Origin: Variovorax ginsengisoli
GTDB taxonomy: Bacteria; Pseudomonadota; Gammaproteobacteria; Burkholderiales; Burkholderiaceae_C
Length of the DNA stretch: 37,075 bases
Reading direction: 5' to 3'
Assembly (NCBI RefSeq): GCF_030486595.1
Contig: NZ_JAUJZH010000048.1
Coordinates: 1-37,075, forward strand
Shown: in pieces, positions 33,147 to 37,075 of the stretch
Layout of the letters: the number at the start of each line of letters is the position of its first letter
How positions within the stretch are numbered: the stretch's first letter is position 1
Program-made: the position numbers and the translations under genes
The notes under the pieces: generated by a model
Seen by the model: only the letters and a program-made list of their open reading frames with translations
Databases searched by the model: none
Told to the model about the DNA's origin: nothing

Positions 33147-34676
33147 ATGAACACTGGTGAATCCCTGGCTCTCAGGCTCGATCCGAAGGACAACGTGGCG
33201 ATCGCCCGCAACGCGCTCTCGCGCGGCAGTGTCCTGTCGGAGTACGAAGGCGTGGTCGTCGGTGCCGACATACCGGCGGCACACAAGGTCGCGATAGCTG
33301 ATATCGAGCAGTCCGAACCGGTCCGGCGGTACGGTCAGATCATCGGCTTTGCTACCCAACCGATTCGACGGGGCGAACACGTGCACACGCACAACCTGAC
33401 CATGGGCGCGTTCGAACGCGACCATGCCTTCGGGGCCGACGCGCGGAAGCCCGAAGCCGCCGCGGAGCCGGCAACGTTCCTCGGCTTTCGGCGGCCGGAC
33501 GGCCGGGTCGCGACGCGCAACTACATTGGCGTGGTGAGCACTGTCAATTGCTCGGCTTCCGTCACCAAGCTCGTCGTCGAGCATTTTTCCAAGGCAGGCA
33601 TGCTCGATGCCTATCCCAACGTTGACGGCGTGGTCCCCGTCACGCACAGCTTCGGTTGCTGCATCGACCACAACGGCGACGGTGTGAATCAGTTGCGCCG
33701 AACGCTGGGCGGCTATGTGAAGCACGCGAATTTCGCGGGCGTCGTGGTCATCGGGTTGGGCTGCGAGGCCAATCAGATGGGGGCCATGTTCCTGGCGCAA
33801 GGGATTGAACCCGGGCGCACGACCGTCCCGTTGGTGATACAGGACTTGGGCGGCACACGCAAGACCGCGGACGCGGCGATTGCAGCCATAGAAAAGATGC
33901 TTCCCGCGGCCAACCAATACACCAGGGTGCCAGTGTCCGCCGCGCACCTGACGGTCGCGTTGCAGTGCGGTGGGTCCGACGGCTACTCCGGCATCACGGC
34001 GAATCCGGCTCTCGGCGTTGCGGTCGATCTTTTGGTCGCGCAGGGTGGCACGGCGATCCTGAGCGAGACCCCGGAGATCTATGGCGCAGAGCACCTGCTC
34101 ACGCGACGCGCGGCCTCGCCCGAGGTCGGACAAGGCATCGTCGACCTGATCAAGTGGTGGGAAAGTTACGCCGACCGAGAGAAGGGCAGCATCGACAACA
34201 ACCCGACGCCCGGCAACAAGGCGGGCGGACTGACGACCATTCTCGAGAAGTCGTTGGGCGCCGTTGCAAAGAGTGGCTCGTCGGCCCTGATGGGGGTCTA
34301 TCGGTACGCGGAACCGATCACCGCCCGCGGGCTGGTGTTCATGGACGCCCCCGGCTACGACCCGATGGGCGCTACTGGCCAGATCGCCAGTGGGGCGAAC
34401 CTGGTTGCTTTCACGACCGGCCGCGGTTCCTGCTTTGGTTCGAAGCCTGCGCCCTCCATCAAGCTCGCCACCAATTCAACGATGTATGCGCGCATGCGCG
34501 ACGACATGGACGTCAACTGCGGCGACATCATGGACGGCGACGCCACGCTCGAGCAAAAGGGAAGGGAAATCTTCGAGAAGATGCTGGCCGTCGCGTCCGG
34601 CGAAAAGTCGAAGAGCGAGCAGCTAGGCGTGGGCAACGACGAAACCGTTCCTTGGATGATCGGCGCTCAGATGTGA
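33147..34676 (+). CDS. UxaA/altronate dehydratase-family enzyme
   Basis: The protein has 509 residues from ATG 33147 (GAGGGA upstream; the frame from 33093 overlaps the Bug gene). An N-terminal SAF domain (about 5-105, ending RRGEHVHTHNLTMG) is joined to the UxaA/GarD catalytic domain with TRNYIGVVSTVNCSASV, HSFGCCID, GLGCEANQM, CGGSDGYSGITANPALG and TTGRGSCFGSKPAPSIKLATN. Family members (altronate, galactarate and related sugar-acid dehydratases) use a metal to dehydrate 2,3-dihydroxy acids. It begins 11 bp after the receptor gene. A sugar-acid or hydroxy-acid substrate is suggested, though other UxaA-like proteins have unknown reactions. Confidence 0.9.
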   Translation: MNTGESLALRLDPKDNVAIARNALSRGSVLSEYEGVVVGADIPAAHKVAIADIEQSEPVRRYGQIIGFATQPIRRGEHVHTHNLTMGAFERDHAFGADARKPEAAAEPATFLGFRRPDGRVATRNYIGVVSTVNCSASVTKLVVEHFSKAGMLDAYPNVDGVVPVTHSFGCCIDHNGDGVNQLRRTLGGYVKHANFAGVVVIGLGCEANQMGAMFLAQGIEPGRTTVPLVIQDLGGTRKTADAAIAAIEKMLPAANQYTRVPVSAAHLTVALQCGGSDGYSGITANPALGVAVDLLVAQGGTAILSETPEIYGAEHLLTRRAASPEVGQGIVDLIKWWESYADREKGSIDNNPTPGNKAGGLTTILEKSLGAVAKSGSSALMGVYRYAEPITARGLVFMDAPGYDPMGATGQIASGANLVAFTTGRGSCFGSKPAPSIKLATNSTMYARMRDDMDVNCGDIMDGDATLEQKGREIFEKMLAVASGEKSKSEQLGVGNDETVPWMIGAQM

Positions 34677-34873
34677 CCCGCGAATAGGGCGATGTCAACG
34701 GTGGCCAAACGGTACAGGGATGGTCGCGGGCGTTGGCGGGGCCGTACTTTTCGCGCTTTGAAACCCCGGGAGTTCCGATCACCGGTGACGGGATGGACAC
34801 ACGCCATGACCCATTCGCTCGCTTTCCTCCGCACCGTTTTGCTGGTCGAAACCCATCGCGCCATGAGCATCTC

Positions 34874-35956
34874 ATGAACAACTTCGACAGCCGCGACCTT
34901 CGCACGACACTCGGCGCGTTCACTACCGGCGTGACGGTGGTGACCACCGTCGATGCCACTGGTAGGCGCCATGGCATTACTGCTAACTCCTTCAGTTCGG
35001 TCTCGCTTGACCCGCCCTTGATCCTTTGGAGCCAGTCGCTGAACTCGAGGAGCTATCCGGCATTCCGTGACGGGGAGCGCTTCGTGGTGAACATCATGGC
35101 GCATGACCAGGCGCACGTGTCCGACCAGTTCGCAAAAGCGGCCGAAGACAAGTTCGCCGGAATCGCCACCTCCGAGGGTATCGGTGGCATGCCAATCATC
35201 GAGGGAAGTGCAGCCCATCTGGAATGTGTCAAGGTTGCGGCATGGCCTGGCGGCGATCACGTCGTGTATCTTGGCCGTGTGGAAAAGATCCGTCGTGCGC
35301 CACGCAAGGCCTTGGCCTTTGGCGAAGGCTGCTACATGGTCACCTTCGCGCAAGAACTCGGCGGTGCCATCGCATCGGAGGACGCTTGTGGCTTCCCGGC
35401 GACGATCGAGGCGGTGCGCTTGGCCAGCGCGGCGATGCCGGAAATCTGTGAGCAGGTCGGTCGGCACACCGCGTGCTTGGGGGCCTGGGGCAACCGTGGC
35501 CCGACTATCGTGCGCTGGGAACCCTCAGGTCGTCCGGTCAGCCGGCAATTGCAGACTGGCGTCGTGGTGAGCCTCACTCAAGCGGCGACCGGGCTGGCCT
35601 TTGCCGCGTTCTACGACGCCGACACAATCCAGCCGGAACTGGCCCGTGAACTCGCGGCTAATGCTGGTATGAGCGGGCCGAAGATCGGGGTCTTGATGGG
35701 CCAACTCGCAGAGGCGCGGTCACGAGGCTTGGCCCGGACAATCGGCGCCACGCCTTCGGAGCGCCACCAGGCGACGGTGAATGCATTGAGCGCTCCGATC
35801 GTGAACGCCAAGGGCGAAATGGTGTTGGCACTAACGGTGATGAACCGAGCTGATTTGCTGGATCCCGACTGGAACGGACCTGTAGCCACAGCGCTGCGGG
35901 CGGCAGCTAGAGAGCTGTCCTGGCGTCTTGGTTTCAAGAAATCAGTTCCCGCCTGA
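34874..35956 (+). CDS. flavin reductase fused to an IclR-type effector-binding domain
   Basis: The protein has 360 residues from ATG 34874; ATG 34794 upstream is an alternative but adds Arg/His-rich text. Residues 1 to about 165 form a flavin reductase-like domain (LGAFTTGVTVVTTVDATG, HGITANSFSSVSLDPPLI, FVVNIMAHDQ, GGDHVVYLGRVE). About 175-355 matches the IclR C-terminal ligand domain (AATGLAFAAFYDA, LAEARSRGLARTIG, LSAPIVNAKGEMVLALTV, LRAAARELSWRLGF), without the N-terminal DNA-binding HTH. A flavin reductase allosterically switched by an aromatic ligand is known in p-hydroxyphenylacetate hydroxylase C1, where the added domain is MarR-like. By analogy this one may supply reduced flavin only when substrate is present. 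No partner monooxygenase is encoded nearby. Confidence 0.88.
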   Translation: MNNFDSRDLRTTLGAFTTGVTVVTTVDATGRRHGITANSFSSVSLDPPLILWSQSLNSRSYPAFRDGERFVVNIMAHDQAHVSDQFAKAAEDKFAGIATSEGIGGMPIIEGSAAHLECVKVAAWPGGDHVVYLGRVEKIRRAPRKALAFGEGCYMVTFAQELGGAIASEDACGFPATIEAVRLASAAMPEICEQVGRHTACLGAWGNRGPTIVRWEPSGRPVSRQLQTGVVVSLTQAATGLAFAAFYDADTIQPELARELAANAGMSGPKIGVLMGQLAEARSRGLARTIGATPSERHQATVNALSAPIVNAKGEMVLALTVMNRADLLDPDWNGPVATALRAAARELSWRLGFKKSVPA

Positions 35957-35959
35957 GGC

Positions 35960-36085
35960 TCAACTACCGACGATACACGCTGCGTGTCTGTCGAGCTCCG
36001 ACGCCTTGAGGACGAGGAACCCCCCGCCGATCGCGAGCCCGCGCACGATCTCGATCGCAAGTGCAGCGGCCAGAAGGGAAAGCGT
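35960..36085 (-). pseudogene. possible C-terminal remnant of a small membrane protein (DoxX-like?)
   Basis: The minus strand reads FRATLSLLAAALAIEIV, RGLAIGGGFLVLKASE and ends at a TGA (35960-35962). The hydrophobic text resembles the last helix and tail of DoxX-type membrane proteins, but it is only about 40 codons and has no start. It abuts the paired repeats at 36110-36153. Confidence 0.3.
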
Positions 36086-36109
36086 GGCGCGGAACCTTGC
36101 GTGCGAGGG

Positions 36110-36153
36110 AAAAAAGTGGCCTAGGTTTAGGCAAAAATGGCCAGAACTTTAGG
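36110..36153. repeat. two imperfect 21-22-bp direct repeats, AAAAAGTGGCC type
   Basis: AAAAAGTGGCCTAGGTTTAGG (first copy from about 36110) is followed at once by AAAAATGGCCAGAACTTTAG (from about 36133). Closely spaced AAAAGTGGCC repeats are reminiscent of the multiple terminal repeats of IS21-family elements; no istA/istB is present, so this may be an orphan end. Confidence 0.4.
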
Positions 36154-36186
36154 GAACCTACGTCGGCTCAGCCAGAAGGAGACTCC

Positions 36187-36376
36187 ATGCCAGACGACAC
36201 TACCTACCAACCGCGGTGCGCATTACCGTGCCCGAATCAATGTCAACGAGGACCATGAGGTCCGCTACTGGACGCAGGCCCTCGGCGTGTCCGAAGCCAA
36301 GTTACGCGAAGCCGTGGCCGCAGTCGGCGTCAGTGCCGACGCGGTGCGCCAGCACCTGGGCAAGCTTCAGAAGTAG
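36187..36376 (+). pseudogene. DUF3606 small protein, frameshifted by a 4-bp duplication
   Basis: AGAAGGAGA precedes ATG 36187, which starts MPDDTT as DUF3606 proteins do. After TACCTACC (36201-36208) the frame is wrong. Removing one TACC gives MPDDTTNRGAHYRARINVNE then DHEVRYWTQALGVSEAKL and VSADAVRQHLGK, a complete protein of about 60 residues. DUF3606 proteins are tiny stress-associated proteins of unknown role. The downstream frame is open from 36137 (MARTLGN...), so a product with a foreign N-terminus is possible but has no ribosome-binding site. Confidence 0.75.
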
Positions 36377-36403
36377 GCTCTGCGCCCGCTCAGGCCGGGT
36401 CAA

Positions 36404-36649
36404 TCACTGCCTGGCGCTGTCGTCCCCCGCGGCTTCCTCGGTTTGGGCCGCATCGGTGCCAATGTCCGGGGTGCCCGGGAAGCCGGACTTTTTGTTCGCC
36501 TCGCGCCCCATACGGCTGCCCTCCTCGGGAGGGTCCTGCCCGTTGGCGCGGCTTTGCTCTATGTTGCGACCCGAGGATGCCCCAGGGTCTCCGAGCCTTG
36601 CTTCATGGGCCGGCGACGGCACGGCGGGCTGATGTTTGCCTTCGGTCAT
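36404..36649 (-). CDS. small hydrophilic, probably disordered protein
   Basis: The protein has 81 residues. A strong AAGGAGAT lies 6 bp ahead of the ATG at 36649, which argues for a real gene. The composition is Gly/Glu/Ser/Asn-rich with no hydrophobic core: ARLGDPGASSGRNIEQS, PPEEGSRMGREANKK and SGFPGTPDIGTD. Small proteins of this type occur in Burkholderiales and look like disordered stress proteins, but I cannot name a family. It is convergent with the DUF3606 gene. Confidence 0.6.
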   Translation of the reverse strand: MTEGKHQPAVPSPAHEARLGDPGASSGRNIEQSRANGQDPPEEGSRMGREANKKSGFPGTPDIGTDAAQTEEAAGDDSARQ

Positions 36650-36833
36650 TCCGCGATCTCCTTGTGCAAAACAAAAGCGTCGCCACGGTGCCTCCCAGGA
36701 AGAGTAGTAGTTCGCCCACGTTGGTGTAGGCGGTCATCGACGGGTGGCGCTGTCGCTAAGCGCTGACACGCACTCGGCGGCCTCACAAGTAGGATGCCGG
36801 AACCATTCACCTACCTCGAGGAAGCCCCAGCCG

Positions 36834-36995
36834 ATGACTGACCATCTCCGCTCGATCGCCACCGTGGACGAACCGGATCCGGGCGTCTTTCATTGGGTCC
36901 TGATCGAGAGCACAAAGGATGCTTCGGTCTACCAGGAGCTTGAAGCACGACAGCTGGACACATGCGCTCATACCAATTTGCGTTCAATAGATTAG
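36834..36995 (+). CDS. short ORF, possibly truncated
   Basis: There are 53 codons from ATG 36834 (GAGGAAGCCC upstream): MTDHLRSIATVDEPDPGVFHW then VLIESTKDASVYQE. The first 35 residues look like the start of a longer beta-rich protein; the remaining tail (ARQLDTCAHTNLRSID) changes character, so the gene may have been cut by an insertion near 36930-36950. Function unknown. Confidence 0.4.
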   Translation: MTDHLRSIATVDEPDPGVFHWVLIESTKDASVYQELEARQLDTCAHTNLRSID

Positions 36996-37031
36996 ATATG
37001 ATGTTGTCCCACGAACTTCAAGGAGTCGTGG

Positions 37032-37075
37032 ATGAAGACATTGATCGTGGGTGATAAGCCGACTGTCGAGCGCTT
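37032..37075 (+). CDS. start of an unidentified gene (cut by window edge)
   Basis: ATG 37032 follows AAGGAGTCGTGG at good spacing and reads MKTLIVGDKPTVER before the window ends. This is too short to identify. The abrupt change of sequence just upstream makes a mobile element possible. Confidence 0.4.
   Translation, partial: MKTLIVGDKPTVER

Noticed and set aside
33024..34133. Minus-strand frame of 369 codons opposite the UxaA-family gene
   Set aside because: Antisense shadow; no family resemblance, and the plus frame is unambiguous.

Overview
The window is GC-rich chromosomal DNA from a betaproteobacterium. The content fits Burkholderiales, probably a Comamonadaceae member such as Variovorax: Bug/TctC-type solute receptors, several FCD-type GntR regulators, Liv-type ABC importers, LigD and many small catabolic operons. 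The lineage is inferred from gene content; there is no rRNA or other marker gene. No rRNA, tRNA or CRISPR array was seen.

Layout. 1-111 is the tail of an IS630-type transposase. 189-602 encodes a small exported protein. 623-3083 is a FixJ-type two-component system (minus strand). 3599-5020 holds a small unknown protein, a class I c-type cytochrome (minus) and a stand-alone degenerate receiver domain. 5021-6050 is gene-poor and ends in a frameshifted HAD phosphatase remnant.

6066-13242 (all minus) reads as an alkyl sulfate (SDS-type) catabolic operon. An acyl-CoA ligase, an exported SdsA-type alkyl sulfatase, a GMC alcohol dehydrogenase and an aldehyde dehydrogenase together would convert R-O-SO3 to alcohol, aldehyde, acid and acyl-CoA. 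A broken PHA-depolymerase-like hydrolase lies inside it. 13828-14235 is a VOC protein. 14237-16779 is a graveyard: a VOC remnant, a frameshifted Tn3-family transposase and a truncated IS30 transposase.

17004-25670 is an uncharacterised import and catabolism locus. It has two tandem isopenicillin-N-synthase-like oxygenases, a LivM-LivG-LivF triple-fusion transporter protein, LivH and a Liv-type binding protein on the minus strand. Divergent from these are a PuuE-like polysaccharide deacetylase/cyclic amidohydrolase and an FCD GntR regulator on the plus strand. A control region with three GTCAAC-type sites exactly 23 bp apart separates the two arms. I cannot name the substrate.

26212-28587 is ligD (minus), whose polymerase domain appears to have lost its catalytic DxD segment by an in-frame deletion. 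28729-29409 is an exported unknown. 29987-35956 is a second catabolic operon (plus): FCD GntR regulator, FAD oxidoreductase, Bug receptor, UxaA-family dehydratase, and a flavin reductase fused to an IclR effector domain. The right end (35957-37075) is degraded DNA: a frameshifted DUF3606 gene, a small hydrophilic protein, a short unknown ORF and a gene start cut by the window edge.

The most promising material is the 17-25.7 kb locus, the flavin reductase-IclR fusion, the Liv triple fusion with a degenerate LivG signature, the LigD deletion, and several regularly spaced or nested operator-like sequences.
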